Positions 7,273 to 7,298 of a DNA stretch of 7,298 nt are shown here, in pieces. The DNA is from Psychrilyobacter sp. (GTDB lineage Bacteria > Fusobacteriota > Fusobacteriia > Fusobacteriales > Fusobacteriaceae), in contig JAUXGP010000081.1 in the NCBI GenBank assembly GCA_030621995.1, forward strand, positions 1 through 7,298, given 5' to 3'. The position numbers were made by a program, and so were the translations under genes. The notes beneath the pieces were generated by a model. That model was not told the DNA's origin. It saw only the letters and a program-made list of their open reading frames with translations, and ran no database searches. Positions within the stretch are counted from its first letter, which is position 1, and each line of letters begins with the position of its first letter.

Positions 7273-7298
7273 AAAATAGTAAATAGAAATATTAAGAG

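Overview
The window is AT-rich, gene-dense and reads entirely on the + strand. It holds five genes in this order: the 3' part of tilS, ftsH, a small HutP-family gene, a patatin-type autotransporter gene (fplA-like), and an APC-family amino-acid permease gene. The best guess for the host is a member of Fusobacteriota. The autotransporter (signal peptide, patatin domain, POTRA domain, C-terminal beta-barrel) has the architecture of Fusobacterium FplA and needs an outer membrane. The HutP-family protein, strong purine-rich ribosome sites and low GC instead recall Clostridia, and this mix is typical of Fusobacteriota. The genus (Ilyobacter, Propionigenium, Psychrilyobacter, Cetobacterium or similar) cannot be settled from the sequence alone.

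Positions 1-2950 form a housekeeping unit. The tilS reading frame is already open at the window edge and runs to 725. ftsH starts with GTG inside the end of tilS, behind a strong ribosome site, so the two are probably translationally coupled. ftsH ends at 2913 and is followed at once by a clear intrinsic terminator.

Positions 2966-5748 carry the HutP-family gene and the fplA-like gene. Only 16 bases separate the terminator from the ribosome site of the HutP-family gene, so its transcript must come from readthrough or from a start within or upstream of the hairpin. The 65-base gap before fplA shows no terminator and no convincing promoter, so those two genes may share a message.

Positions 5749-7298 form a separate transcription unit. 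It has a near-consensus sigma-70 promoter (TTGACG, 17 bases, TAAAAT with extended -10), a leader of about 87 bases carrying repeated AATTAG(A/G) units, the permease gene, and a perfect 12-bp terminator hairpin.

The most interesting point is regulatory. A protein of the HutP family, whose known member binds UAG-type triplets in RNA in response to histidine, is encoded 2.5 kb upstream of an amino-acid permease. The permease leader is rich in UAG triplets, including two that overlap the ribosome site and the start codon. A link between the two is inference, but it can be tested. No mobile element, CRISPR array, tRNA or rRNA was seen.
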